Of a DNA stretch of 64,000 nucleotides, positions 15,232-24,696 are shown piece by piece; the stretch's first letter is position 1; the number at the start of each line of letters is the position of its first letter. The translations under genes were made by a program, and so were the position numbers. Origin of the DNA: Mycobacteriaceae bacterium (GTDB lineage Bacteria > Actinomycetota > Actinomycetes > Mycobacteriales > Mycobacteriaceae); NCBI GenBank assembly GCA_019749805.1, contig JAIEPH010000001.1:62001-126000 (forward strand), read 5' to 3'. The notes under the pieces are model-generated. The model saw only the letters and a list, made by a program, of their open reading frames with translations, searched no databases and was not told the origin of the DNA.

Positions 15232-18200
15232 TCAGTCCCCCATGCTCTCGTCGTCGTCGTATCGGATTCCCGACCACGCGGTCTGGATCCGACCCTTGCG
15301 CGCGAACCCGGGCTCCATGTAGCGGGCCCGTCCGGGAATGCCGAAGTTCTCGAACTTCTGCTCCCCGATCTGGCCGTCGAACTTGTTTCCCGACAACATC
15401 ACCGTGGGGGTGCCGTCCGCCAGCATCCGGCGCAGGATCGGATCGCGGTTGACCGCGATGAACAGTTCCTCCGCCGCGCGGGCGACCACGAAGTGCAGTC
15501 CGCGGGCCAGCGACTCGTTCTCCAGCCATGGCAGCGACTGGAACACTGCCGGCTGGTCTCCGAAGTTCCTGGTGTTGGCGAACACGTGATAGTCGTCGAT
15601 CACGATGAAGATTTCCGGGCCTGTCCACCAGTTCCGCGCGGCGCGGGTCTCGGCGTCGATGTCGGCCGGCAGGTCGCGGCTGGCCAGGTTGTAGTCCTGA
15701 TAGATCTTGGTCGCGGCGGCCATGAACTCGTCGTCGTTGGTGACGTAGGCGAAGAGGTTCTGGTCGCTGATCTTTCCCAAGTGCCGGCGGCGCGGGTCGA
15801 CGAAGATGACCGCGGCGTCGTTGACGCCCCCGGGGAATCGGCGCGTGATGCTGTCGTAGAACGCGCCGATCGCCTCGCTCTTGCCGGACTTCGAGTTACC
15901 GGCCATGAGCAGGTGCGGTTCGCGCCACATCTCGGCGTAGGCAGGGGTGAGGCGTTCTTCTTGGATGCCGAACGCCACGCGCAGCCGCCGCCGCGGGTCC
16001 CAGCCGTTGTTCTTTTCGACAGACCTGTGGTCGGCCTGGCTGACCATCACCGCGAGTTGCTCGTAGGTCAGTGAGGTCGGCAAGGTACGTAGCCGTTCGG
16101 CCGAGCTGGTGGCGAACTGGTCGGCGATCTGGCGCACCAGCGCTGTCATGCCCTCGTTGATGGAGTCGCTGTCTTCGCGGCCGTCGATGCGGGGCAGCGC
16201 GACGAGCCCCTGCAATTCCGAGCCGGTGGCGATGACGTGGCCGGGATCCTTGCGTCGCTTCTTGGCCAGGGCGTTGTTGATGCGCGAGAACTCGGTGTCC
16301 GAATGCAGCTCGATGAGGCTCTTCATGTGCGGCTCGATGCCGCGCATCTCGGTGACGCGCGCCGTCGACAACACCAGGTGCACGCCGTAGTTGAGGGCAC
16401 CGACGATGAGCGATTCGACCTCGCTGCCGCGGTACTGCAGGACCTGTCCTTCGGCCACGGCCGCGTCCCAGCCGTCGATCATGACGTAGACGTCGCCGTA
16501 GCGGTCCTCACGCAGCAGCGGGCTGTCGGGGTTGGTGCGCAGTTTCCGGTAGTCGGCCATGGTGCCGATCTTGTTGTCTCGGAACAGCCGTTCACGGTCG
16601 GTGATCAGGGTGCGCACCTGCGAGAGGATGCGGTTGATGGAGTCGGGCTCGGCGCGGCTGGCCACACCACCGACGTGTGGCAGGTCGGCCAGTGGGCCCA
16701 GGCCGCCGCCGGCGTAGTCGACCAGGTACATCTGCACCTGCTCGGGAGTGTTGTGCAGCGCCAGCGAGCACGCCAGTGTCTTGATGGCCGTGGATTTTCC
16801 GCTCTGTGCCCCGCCGATGATCAGCACGTTCTGGTCGGAGGTGTCGATGGTCCACATCGGCTGCGAATGCTTGACCGGGTCGTCGAACAGCCCCATCGGC
16901 ACTCTCAGCTGAGGGAGTGCGGTGTTGGCCGGCACTGCCCAATCCCGTAGCGCGGGCTGGACCTCGTCGAGGGTCTTGACCTCCAGCGGGGGCAGCCACA
17001 TTCGGTAGGGCTCCGGGAACCCGGAGTTGCGCAGGCGCTCGACGACGGTGGTGAAGATGGTGGGTGCCCGGTCGAGTTCTTCCTCGGTGCGCTCGGGTTC
17101 GCTGACCACCTCGACGGAGGCGTCGGTGTCCTTGGGCAGTGGGGCCTCGATCGCGGTGAAGGCCTGCGGTCCGACGAATCCGCCGTCGTCGGCGCGGCGT
17201 TGGGTGCGTTCGACGATGATTTCCGAAGCCGGCGGGAAGTAGGCGGCACCGGTGAAACCGGCGTAGAACTGCGTCAGCTCGCCGGCGCGGTCACCGGCGC
17301 TGCCCAACAGGATGCCGTGCCCGGGGGTTCCCGGGAGCCGGTAGGCGGCATCGGAGCTGTCGAGCAGAGCCCGTGATTCCTGCGCGGTCTGGGTCTTCAA
17401 ACCGATCTTGTAGCCGATGTTGGACTCCAGGCCGCTGGTACGCCCGGAGATGTCGAGGTTCTGCGAGGCGAACAGCAGGTAGATGCCCAGGGATCGACCC
17501 ACCCGGCCGATCCGTTTGAACAGGGCGCCGTAGTCGGGGTACTCGGCGAGCAGTTCGGCGAACTCGTCGATGATGACGAACAGCGACGGCAGTGGCGCCA
17601 GGTCGACGCCGCGCTCACGCAGCTGCTCGTAGTCGCGGATGTCCTTGACGTCATACCGATTGCTCAGTTCGTCTGCGTGGCGCAGGATTTGGAACCGGCG
17701 CGCGATCTCACCGTCGATCATCTCCGCCATGCGGGACACCAGGTGGGCTTCTTGCTCCATGTTGGTGATGACCGCGGTGACGTGGGGCAGATCCCCCATA
17801 CCCAGGAAGGTGGGGCCACCCTTGAAGTCGACCAGCAGCATGTTGAGCATGGCCGGTGAATGCGACACGCACCCGTTGAGCACCAGGTTGCGCAGGAACT
17901 CCGACTTGCCCGACCCCGTGGTGCCCAGCAGCTGCCCGTGGGGTCCGGTGCCGCCGTCGGCGGCTTGTTTGAGGTCCAGGTCCAACCGGTCACCGGTGGA
18001 GAGGAATCCGACGGGGATCCGCAGGCGCCGCTTGTCGCCGTAGCGGCTGATGGCACTCCAGGTGTCCATGGGGTCCAGGGAGCCGGGGTCGCGTACGCGC
18101 ATCAGCGTCCCCCAGTCGCGGCCACGTTCGGACTGCTTGGCTTGGCGGCCCAGGCTGGTCAGCGACGCCACTTCGTACTTGGCCAACTGGCGGGCCATCG

Positions 18201-19410
18201 TCCGTGCGTCGGTGAGCGAAACGTGGTCGGCCAACGCCACTTTGGTGGGTTCGGCCAGCGGCTTGTCCGCTTCGGTACGCCAGACGGTGCGGTCGGCGTC
18301 ACAGCGCAGAACGATGCCTTCGCTGGAGGTCAGCGCGTTCTCGGGCGGGTTGACCATCAGCCATGTCACCCCAGCGCGGGGCGCGACGACGGAGTCGATG
18401 AGTTTGTCGGTGACCGCCGAATCGACCACGACCAGGACGTGGCGGTACTTGTCGTTGGTGAACTCCACGTGCGGGTCGAAGTTCATCATGAAGTCGATGA
18501 TCTTGGCCGGGTCCTCGTCGTCGTCTCCGCCGACGCTGGCGGTCAGGGTCGACCAGTCCGAGTACATCATTCGCGCACTACCGAGCCGGTCGAGTTTGAA
18601 CGGATGCTGGGTGTGGGGCAGCCACTTCATCCACGACCACTGCGGGCCGTCGGGGTCGTCGGTGAGCACGACCATCGACAGGTTGTCCGGACCGTGGGTG
18701 ACCGCGGCGTGCAGCAGCATCGCCCGCAACATCCCCAGCGTCACCTCCCTGTCCCCGGACAGTCCGATGATGGGGAACCGGGCAGTGGCCAGCGCCAACG
18801 GCATCGACGACACCGTGGAGTGGTGGCGCAGGAATCGCACCGTCTGCACCCAACCCACCGGCTCCAGGAACTCTCCCGGGGGTGCTTCCGGAGCGACGAT
18901 GCGCGCGGCCAGTTCGACCTCGCCGAGCCCATAGCGCAGCGCGGTGAACCCGTCGTTGGTGGGAGTCACTTCCCACATGCGTTCGGTACCAATGAGACTG
19001 GACAGCAGCACCGGATCCGGGAACGCGTGCTGCAGCCCTTCGTGCATGCTCAATCCACGGTCGAACACCTTCTCCCGCGTGACTCCGAGGCCGCGGGTCT
19101 GTGCCTTGCGGTCTGAAAGAAGTTGGGCCCGCGACGTTCCTCCGCCGCCGTTGCCGGACATCATGCCGCCCATGCTCATCAGCATGATGAGCGGGAACAT
19201 GATGAACATCGGGTTGAATCGCCCCGACCGCAGCATCAGGGCGACCATGCCGCCCATCGCGACCACCATGATCAACGGCAGGCCAACGGTTTTCAGCTTT
19301 GAGGCCGGTTCGCCCTCCTCGATCTCCTTGGGCGGCGGAACCTGGATCTCGTCGCGGGAGATCCGCGGCGGCGGGGTCGGCGTGAACGGCCGGTTGAAGC
19401 TGGTACGCAC
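15232..19410 (-). CDS. eccC: EccC, ESX motor ATPase (fused Ca-Cb)
   Basis: 1392 residues. Two transmembrane helices near 38-75 are followed by three FtsK/SpoIIIE-type nucleotide-binding domains with P-loops GTTGSGKS (about 497), GGAQSGKS (about 867) and GNSKSGKS (about 1173). Walker B strands include LLVDFKGG and MYLVDYAGG. EccC drives substrate export and recognises Esx and PE C-terminal signals through its last domain. This is the single-chain form seen in ESX-2 to ESX-5, not the split ESX-1 form. The GTG start abuts the eccB stop (TAGGTG), with AAGGA inside the eccB end. Confidence 0.97.
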   Translation of the reverse strand: MRTSFNRPFTPTPPPRISRDEIQVPPPKEIEEGEPASKLKTVGLPLIMVVAMGGMVALMLRSGRFNPMFIMFPLIMLMSMGGMMSGNGGGGTSRAQLLSDRKAQTRGLGVTREKVFDRGLSMHEGLQHAFPDPVLLSSLIGTERMWEVTPTNDGFTALRYGLGEVELAARIVAPEAPPGEFLEPVGWVQTVRFLRHHSTVSSMPLALATARFPIIGLSGDREVTLGMLRAMLLHAAVTHGPDNLSMVVLTDDPDGPQWSWMKWLPHTQHPFKLDRLGSARMMYSDWSTLTASVGGDDDEDPAKIIDFMMNFDPHVEFTNDKYRHVLVVVDSAVTDKLIDSVVAPRAGVTWLMVNPPENALTSSEGIVLRCDADRTVWRTEADKPLAEPTKVALADHVSLTDARTMARQLAKYEVASLTSLGRQAKQSERGRDWGTLMRVRDPGSLDPMDTWSAISRYGDKRRLRIPVGFLSTGDRLDLDLKQAADGGTGPHGQLLGTTGSGKSEFLRNLVLNGCVSHSPAMLNMLLVDFKGGPTFLGMGDLPHVTAVITNMEQEAHLVSRMAEMIDGEIARRFQILRHADELSNRYDVKDIRDYEQLRERGVDLAPLPSLFVIIDEFAELLAEYPDYGALFKRIGRVGRSLGIYLLFASQNLDISGRTSGLESNIGYKIGLKTQTAQESRALLDSSDAAYRLPGTPGHGILLGSAGDRAGELTQFYAGFTGAAYFPPASEIIVERTQRRADDGGFVGPQAFTAIEAPLPKDTDASVEVVSEPERTEEELDRAPTIFTTVVERLRNSGFPEPYRMWLPPLEVKTLDEVQPALRDWAVPANTALPQLRVPMGLFDDPVKHSQPMWTIDTSDQNVLIIGGAQSGKSTAIKTLACSLALHNTPEQVQMYLVDYAGGGLGPLADLPHVGGVASRAEPDSINRILSQVRTLITDRERLFRDNKIGTMADYRKLRTNPDSPLLREDRYGDVYVMIDGWDAAVAEGQVLQYRGSEVESLIVGALNYGVHLVLSTARVTEMRGIEPHMKSLIELHSDTEFSRINNALAKKRRKDPGHVIATGSELQGLVALPRIDGREDSDSINEGMTALVRQIADQFATSSAERLRTLPTSLTYEQLAVMVSQADHRSVEKNNGWDPRRRLRVAFGIQEERLTPAYAEMWREPHLLMAGNSKSGKSEAIGAFYDSITRRFPGGVNDAAVIFVDPRRRHLGKISDQNLFAYVTNDDEFMAAATKIYQDYNLASRDLPADIDAETRAARNWWTGPEIFIVIDDYHVFANTRNFGDQPAVFQSLPWLENESLARGLHFVVARAAEELFIAVNRDPILRRMLADGTPTVMLSGNKFDGQIGEQKFENFGIPGRARYMEPGFARKGRIQTAWSGIRYDDDESMGD

Positions 19411-20994
19411 CTACTTCACTTCCTTCTTGTCCAGTCCGGCGACGACGGGGTTGAGGGGCACCCCGTCGTGGCGGATGAGGGCGTCCTTCTGCGACAACGT
19501 CGGCCCGGGGGCGAACAGCGACACCACCACCCACGGCGCAGGCACCGGGTAGTGCAAATTCAATGAGGTCAAGGTGACGTCACCCGATTCCTTGTCCGAG
19601 GTGTCCAGCCCGAACCGCACCCCGGTGTCGGCAATCCAGAAGTACGACTCACGCAGCCGCGAATCCGTTGCCGCGCTGGTGACTTGCACGAACCGCCCGG
19701 TCGTCGAGGGCATGTACACCTGATCGGCGGTCATGCCCTCCGACGTCGGTGCGGACACCATCGGAACCAGCGCCTTGATCTGATCCGGGGTCAGCGGCAG
19801 GGTGCGTCCGGTGATCACCTCGGTGCGCGAGGTCGGCTCGTCGCCGTAGTGCGACCACGACCAGCACGTCACCGGCTCGTTGTCGGCGCTGACGAGCTGC
19901 ACCGCGGCCTTGGGGTAGAACGACACCGCCAGCAGGCCCGACTTCGGGAACGACGCCAACTGGTCTGGGGCGATCTCGACCGGTTCGGTACTGACCTGAG
20001 GATTGGCGGCGCGGATCATCGTCGCCGCGGTCAAGCTGACCTCCTGGACACCGTCGGGCAGCGTGGCGTAGTACGTCTGCTGGCCCGCAAGATCCCGGGA
20101 GGTGAGGATGGTGCCCACCGTCAGGGGCTTGTTCAACGCGAACGCCGGCCGATCGCCAACCCCGGTAATGGCCGGGGCCACCAGCGGCGGCTCGGCCGGG
20201 ATCGCGTTGAACAGGCCCTGAGAAATGGGCAGAACGAGGTCGTCGGCCTTGAGCCCGAGCGCGTCGGCGACGATCGGATCGGTGATGTTGAGCGTCGAGC
20301 GGACCACGACGCCGTCGGGGCGCGAGTAGATCAGCCAGGTGCGGTTGTCATACCCCACCAGGCGGGCCTGGTTGCCGCCCATCTCGGCGGTGTCGGCGCC
20401 CTTGGTCAGCGGACCACCGATGGCGGTGGTCGTCACCGGCGATCGCGCCGTCGTAGGCAGCCCGGACACCGGATCCAGCGGCACAGCCGAACCAGTCATC
20501 GTGGTGTCACACACCGTCCACACCGACGACGCATCCTGAGCGTCGCGAATGTCATTGGGGGCACCGGGTATTCCGACCAATGATCCGCGCGGGTACTTGT
20601 CGATCTCGGCGGCGCTGGCCTTGACCGGCAAGTCGGGCTGGCCGACGATCAGGCGCGCGGAGGTCAGGTTGGCCACCGGGTCCAGGCGGTCACCGACACG
20701 GATGTACAGCGCACCGGTGTCCTTGTCGGCGACGATCTTGGCGTCCTTGACCTGACCGGCCGGGGCGAACAGCCCCCACACCACCGCACCGAGGCAGCCC
20801 ACCACACCCAGCATGATGCCCAGCATCAGTGGGGAGGACTGCGCGCGTTGCGGGTCGTCGATCATCCGGGTGTCCCGGCGGACCAGGGCGTGCTGCAGCC
20901 GGCGGTACAGGAATCGCCACCCACTGACCTGGTACCGCGCGGTGAGCCGGAACCCGCGGCGCCGCCGCTGCTCGGGACCCTCCAGTTCAGCCAC
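19411..20994 (-). CDS. eccB: EccB, ESX membrane/periplasmic component
   Basis: 527 residues. A cytosolic N-terminus with TARYQVSGWRFLYRRLQHALVR-type basic motif, one transmembrane helix near 56-78, and a large periplasmic domain starting at DAKIVADKDTGALYIRVG. Two periplasmic Cys (VWTVCDTT, VTCWSWS) are positioned to form the disulfide typical of EccB. EccB is the periplasmic dimer-forming core subunit of the translocon. The GTG at 20994 has GGGAGAG 5 nt upstream and lies 14 nt after eccA. Confidence 0.95.
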   Translation of the reverse strand: MAELEGPEQRRRRGFRLTARYQVSGWRFLYRRLQHALVRRDTRMIDDPQRAQSSPLMLGIMLGVVGCLGAVVWGLFAPAGQVKDAKIVADKDTGALYIRVGDRLDPVANLTSARLIVGQPDLPVKASAAEIDKYPRGSLVGIPGAPNDIRDAQDASSVWTVCDTTMTGSAVPLDPVSGLPTTARSPVTTTAIGGPLTKGADTAEMGGNQARLVGYDNRTWLIYSRPDGVVVRSTLNITDPIVADALGLKADDLVLPISQGLFNAIPAEPPLVAPAITGVGDRPAFALNKPLTVGTILTSRDLAGQQTYYATLPDGVQEVSLTAATMIRAANPQVSTEPVEIAPDQLASFPKSGLLAVSFYPKAAVQLVSADNEPVTCWSWSHYGDEPTSRTEVITGRTLPLTPDQIKALVPMVSAPTSEGMTADQVYMPSTTGRFVQVTSAATDSRLRESYFWIADTGVRFGLDTSDKESGDVTLTSLNLHYPVPAPWVVVSLFAPGPTLSQKDALIRHDGVPLNPVVAGLDKKEVK

Positions 20995-21008
20995 GGCTGC
21001 TCTCCCGA

Positions 21009-22862
21009 CTACTCATGAAACGGAACCCCTTGTGTGGAGCAGACTTCGCGGAACGCCTCGGCCACGTCACTGGCCTCGATCGTGACGAGCACTTCCTTCA
21101 CCGTCAGATCAACATCGGGGCTGGTGTTGAGGCGGTAGTCGCGGATCTCGTTGGCCTTCTCGGTCACGTTGCGAATGAACCGGGCGTTGCCCGCTTTGTC
21201 GATTCCCGACACCACCCGCGGGTTGCCGCTGGAGTCGACGTCGTTGACCTCCATTGCGGCCAGAATCTTCAACTGGCGCAACAACAGGTCCTGCGCCGCT
21301 GCCGAATAGAGCGAATTCTCCGAACTGGCCATGAGGTCGGCGATCCTCACCAGATCCTCGGGCAAGTACGACTCGAAGTGGATCCTGGCGGTGAACCGGG
21401 TCGCCAGGCCCTCGTTGCTCGTCAGGAAGCGGTTGATGTCGGCTTCGTAGCCGGCGATCACCGTCACCAGCTTCTTGTTCGGGTCCTCGGTCTTGCGCTC
21501 GTTCTCCAACCGCGCCAGCAGCGTGTCGATCGCCTCTTGGCCGTAAGCATCACCGTCGGAGTAGCCCTTCTGATAGAGCGAATAGGCCTCGTCGATGAAC
21601 AGCAGCCCGCCGAGTGCCTTGTCGATCACGGCGTTGGTCTTCTGCGCGGTCTTGCCCAGGTACTGGTCGACCATCTGTGGCCGCGACGCCTCCACCACTT
21701 CCGGTCGAGCGATCACGCCGAGACCGAACAGCAGTTGCGCCAGAATGCGGGCCATCGTGGTCTTGCCGGTGCCGGGAGGGCCGGTGAAGATGTAGGCCGC
21801 GCCGACGTCTTTTTTGGCGATGCCCATCTCGGCGCGCTTGATGTCCATCATCGCCTTGGACTCGAGCCGCTTGATCTGTTCCTTGACCGCGTTCATCCCG
21901 ATTTGCTTGTCCAGCAATGCCATTGCCTCGCCCCGGACACTGTCGCGGCGCTTCTCGCGGGCCTCGACTTCCAGTGACGCCGCCGAGCTGCCCGACTCCG
22001 GATCCCAGATGTCGGTGCGCGTCGCCAAGGACGAGGCGGTGACCGTCTCGATGGTCGTCTCCGGATCGTCGATGGCCGTCTGCACCTCGGGCAGGTTCAT
22101 CCAGGCTTGAAGCTCCTTGAACGCCTGCATCGCCTCGTCGCGCTGCCCTTGGGCGCGCATCGCATATCCGCGGCCCAGCCGCAGCTTGGCGTGCACCTCG
22201 TTGGGCAATCCCGAAGCGTTCAACCCACTTTCGGCGTACCGCTGAGCTTCGGAGGGGTTTCCGGTCCCGATCAGCGCCCACACCTTCCACACCAGCATGC
22301 CGGCGTTGAGGAGCTTGACGAACGCCTCATCCTGGGACCGCCATTGTTGCTTGCCCTCGAAGCTCAGCACGTCGGGCCAGCGCCGCGCCAACCCGAGCAA
22401 ACCCAACCGCACGTAGTCGAGCAGATCCAAGTCCAGGTCCGACACGTTGGGCTGACGGGTCTCCCGAGTGACGACTTCGTCGGCCTTGGCCAGCTGCGGC
22501 GGCGTGCCCTCAGCCAGCGCGGTGGCGTACGCGATCGCCACGTGCAGCCGGGTGTGGGTGGGCATGCCCAGCGCGAACGACCCCAGGGTCATCGACGTGA
22601 CGACCTTGAGGTCCGCCGCGGTCATCTGGGCGGACTTCAGCGCCACCCCCAGGTTGTTCACCGACTTGTAGGCGCCGGCGGTCACTTCCAGCGAGGTCTC
22701 ACCGGTGGCCAACCTGCCCAGCCACGCGTCGCACATCATGGGGTCACGCTCGGCGGCCTGACGGAACGCCTCACGCGCATCATCGGCTTGACTGTTGCGC
22801 AGGTATCGCAACCCCAACACGAAAACGTCGAGGGGTTTCATCGTTCCGACACCTGTCGTCAT
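21009..22862 (-). CDS. eccA: EccA, cytosolic AAA+ ATPase of the ESX system
   Basis: 617 residues. An N-terminal TPR-like helical domain (about 1-270) is followed by a CbxX/CfxQ-type AAA+ domain with Walker A GPPGTGKTT at about 362 and Walker B LLFIDEAY at about 424. EccA is thought to recycle or unfold substrate-chaperone complexes such as EspG-PE-PPE. The ATG at 22862 has GGTGAG just upstream. It is the first gene of the ESX operon and lies 52 nt after the WhiB-like fusion gene, so the two are probably cotranscribed. Confidence 0.95.
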   Translation of the reverse strand: MTTGVGTMKPLDVFVLGLRYLRNSQADDAREAFRQAAERDPMMCDAWLGRLATGETSLEVTAGAYKSVNNLGVALKSAQMTAADLKVVTSMTLGSFALGMPTHTRLHVAIAYATALAEGTPPQLAKADEVVTRETRQPNVSDLDLDLLDYVRLGLLGLARRWPDVLSFEGKQQWRSQDEAFVKLLNAGMLVWKVWALIGTGNPSEAQRYAESGLNASGLPNEVHAKLRLGRGYAMRAQGQRDEAMQAFKELQAWMNLPEVQTAIDDPETTIETVTASSLATRTDIWDPESGSSAASLEVEAREKRRDSVRGEAMALLDKQIGMNAVKEQIKRLESKAMMDIKRAEMGIAKKDVGAAYIFTGPPGTGKTTMARILAQLLFGLGVIARPEVVEASRPQMVDQYLGKTAQKTNAVIDKALGGLLFIDEAYSLYQKGYSDGDAYGQEAIDTLLARLENERKTEDPNKKLVTVIAGYEADINRFLTSNEGLATRFTARIHFESYLPEDLVRIADLMASSENSLYSAAAQDLLLRQLKILAAMEVNDVDSSGNPRVVSGIDKAGNARFIRNVTEKANEIRDYRLNTSPDVDLTVKEVLVTIEASDVAEAFREVCSTQGVPFHE

Positions 22863-22914
22863 CGCTCACCAGCCTTCTCACCGCAGCGGAAACGTGCACG
22901 CCAGAGGGGCGCAG

Positions 22915-23682
22915 CTATGCGACGATCCTAGCCGGGCTGGACGGGGTCAACCGGTGCCGACCGTTGACGAAAATCCGGCCGCCGGCAACGCCGGTGTAGT
23001 GGCTGTCCTTGGCTTCTTGGGCGCAGGATTCCATCAGCGGGCAGCCCTTGCAGAGCATCTCGGCCTCGGCGCAGGCGATCCGGCATTGCGCTTTGCTGCT
23101 TCCGGCAGCAAAGACGTCCTCGGCCCGGTCTTCCCAATTCAGCAGGACCGCGATGTTGGTCTTGCAGTTCGGCACGTTGGCTGCAGGCTTGGCGATGGGC
23201 GCTCGGCCGGGACCGCGGCCGCGGCCGCCGCCCATGGCGTGAGCCAGTCGGGCAGCGGCGCCGGCGTGCACCGCCTGGGGCGCTGCGACGCGCGTGAGGC
23301 GCGGTCGGGGCGAGGAGACAGTCGGGGCGGCGCATACCGCGCTCTGTTGCGCGGTTCGCCGATTCAGCTGCGCCCGTTCGTCATTGGCGCGCTGCACCAG
23401 AACGGTGACGTCCGCTGCCTTGGGGCCGACACCCGGCATCGGGACATCGCCCAGAATGGCCGGGTCGACGCCCGTGGCAGCCATGAACGGGGCAAGCACG
23501 CTGGGCGGTGCGGCCAGAACCGCGGCGGCGGTGTCGACCAACCCGAGATCGTTGAGGTGGTCGACGACCTTGCGGCGCGCCATGCGGCTCTGCCGGCGGT
23601 TGCCGTTGGCCCGCGCGGCGGCGGGGAAGGCCGAGCAGCTCGGGCAGCGGCGGCGCTGCCCGTTCTTGAGTGAGCGGCACAT
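22915..23682 (-). CDS. WhiB-like protein with toxin-type N-terminal domain
   Basis: 255 residues. Residues 1-85 (MCRS, CPSC, ANGNRR, ARRKVVDHL, LGLVDTA, GD-PMP) are homologous to the N-terminus of the 720-aa ADP-ribosyltransferase at 24697. An Ala/Arg-rich linker follows. Residues about 180-240 resemble a WhiB iron-sulfur regulator: a Trp-containing segment, CKGCPLMESC, then GVAGGRIF in place of the usual G-[VI]-W-G-G. The first canonical Cys is not in its normal place; Cys200 and Cys204 may substitute. It starts at an ATG sharing a base with the stop of a 15-codon leader and ends 52 nt before eccA. Role inferred: redox or NO-responsive control of the ESX operon. Confidence 0.7.
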   Translation of the reverse strand: MCRSLKNGQRRRCPSCSAFPAAARANGNRRQSRMARRKVVDHLNDLGLVDTAAAVLAAPPSVLAPFMAATGVDPAILGDVPMPGVGPKAADVTVLVQRANDERAQLNRRTAQQSAVCAAPTVSSPRPRLTRVAAPQAVHAGAAARLAHAMGGGRGRGPGRAPIAKPAANVPNCKTNIAVLLNWEDRAEDVFAAGSSKAQCRIACAEAEMLCKGCPLMESCAQEAKDSHYTGVAGGRIFVNGRHRLTPSSPARIVA

Positions 23683-23729
23683 CAGAAGGCCCCCGAAAAC
23701 AGTGGGGCCGGGATACGACGAATAAACAT
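23682..23729 (-). CDS. 15-residue leader peptide, coupled to the WhiB-like gene
   Basis: ATG at 23729 with GGAAGG 6 nt upstream encodes MFIRRIPAPLFSGAF and a TGA that overlaps the next ATG as TGATG. The WhiB-like gene itself has no ribosome site, so its translation probably depends on ribosomes terminating here. A -10 like TATTCT lies at 23766-23771. Confidence 0.55.
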   Translation of the reverse strand: MFIRRIPAPLFSGAF

Positions 23730-23765
23730 GGTTTCCCTTCCGGTGAAGGTGTCTTTGGCATGGCC

Positions 23766-23771
23766 AGAATA
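23766..23771 (-). promoter_or_regulatory. -10 box upstream of leader peptide and WhiB-like gene
   Basis: TATTCT on the minus strand with TGGTGA 17 nt further upstream as a weak -35. The following leader contains TGCCAAAGACA, which also occurs in the leader of the ADP-ribosyltransferase gene (around 26886), supporting a duplicated gene start. Confidence 0.4.
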
Positions 23772-24001
23772 ACCCAATCGCGGAAAGTTCACCACCCTTG
23801 GGAAGTTTTAATTCGCGGCCGTTGTCGGTGTGTGCCGCTATTACGGGCACGTCACCGCCCTGATATGCCGCACGCTCGACACTCGGCCAGGTGCTGATGG
23901 CATGGTCGGAAAGGGCGTGACGCATCGGCGCGGCGCGTCGGTTGCGTCGGTCGCGGCAGGCAGGATTTCCTTCATCAGCCCACCGCTGCCGGGAGATTCA
24001 G

Positions 24002-24385
24002 ATGACCGACGACCCCAATCGACGCCCTTGCGACCACCACGATCGTGAGGCGATCCTCGACCAGAGCGCGGGGCTGCTTGAAGAGCTTGCCGTCGCCTCT
24101 CTGGTCGCCGAGGCCGAGGACCTCACCCGCGGTGTCCGCCACTTGTCGATCGCCACCGGCGATCCCGAGACCGACGACGAACTCGCCCGCATCAATGCGC
24201 TGACCGACGCGGCGTGGACCGCGCGCGCCGACGCGGCGACGACGTCCATCCGTGGTGGCGGGGACTACCTGACCATCCGGGTCGAGGGCGCCGGCGCCGA
24301 GGCCTTCGTCGAGGACCTCGCGGCACTCGCACATCGCCTCGACCCTGGCTTCTGGCGCATCAACCGCTCGCCGCACCCCTTCTGA
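24002..24385 (+). CDS. acidic protein of unknown function, possible immunity gene
   Basis: 127 residues, acidic, with His/Cys near the N-terminus (RPCDHHDRE) and mixed alpha/beta pattern later (GGGDYLTIRVEG, FVEDLAALAHRL). No family is recognised. ATG at 24002 follows GGGAG. It is a lone plus-strand gene between the WhiB-like and ADP-ribosyltransferase genes and converges with the 60-residue gene at 24420. Its small acidic nature and location next to a predicted toxin would fit an immunity protein, but nothing in the sequence proves that. Confidence 0.6.
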   Translation: MTDDPNRRPCDHHDREAILDQSAGLLEELAVASLVAEAEDLTRGVRHLSIATGDPETDDELARINALTDAAWTARADAATTSIRGGGDYLTIRVEGAGAEAFVEDLAALAHRLDPGFWRINRSPHPF

Positions 24386-24394
24386 TCAGGGCAG

Positions 24395-24407
24395 ACGACA
24401 CGTCCTG
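24395..24407 (-). repeat. dispersed intergenic element copy 3
   Basis: Minus-strand AGGACGTGTCGT between the converging ends of the genes at 24002 and 24420. One-base variants at both ends of the core. Confidence 0.55.
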
Positions 24408-24419
24408 GCCGTGTGGCGG

Positions 24420-24602
24420 CTAGTCGTCGGAGGCGCGCACGGTTTCGCCGTTGCGCAGGTCGTAGGCCGTGGATCTGATCGTCACCAACTCGAGTTCGTC
24501 GAGATCGGCCAACCGTCCGATGGAGTCCGCGATCGCCTCTGGGCTCATGCCCTCGTCCAGACGTTCCTGGATCTCGTCGATCTGCGCCCTGGTCAACGCC
24601 AT
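24420..24602 (-). CDS. 60-aa small helical protein, paralogue of 40785
   Basis: 60 residues. The core SPEAIADSIGRLADLDELE followed by VTIRSTAYDL is closely matched by the protein at 40785-41018 (SPEEIADYLGRVNDLDPLD, VTIRSAAYDL). The first half resembles an HTH-like helix pair (RLDEGMSPEAIADSIGRL). ATG at 24602 with GGAGG-rich ribosome site. It follows the ADP-ribosyltransferase gene by 94 nt on the same strand, so it may be its small partner, antitoxin or regulator (inference). Confidence 0.65.
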   Translation of the reverse strand: MALTRAQIDEIQERLDEGMSPEAIADSIGRLADLDELELVTIRSTAYDLRNGETVRASDD

Positions 24603-24696
24603 CTCCACTCCTCCTCCGTGCACAGATGTTGCCGGATCCCACCGGCCGGGGACATGTTATTTGCGCAGCTCACCGCTGCTCGCGGGTGTGGTGTCA

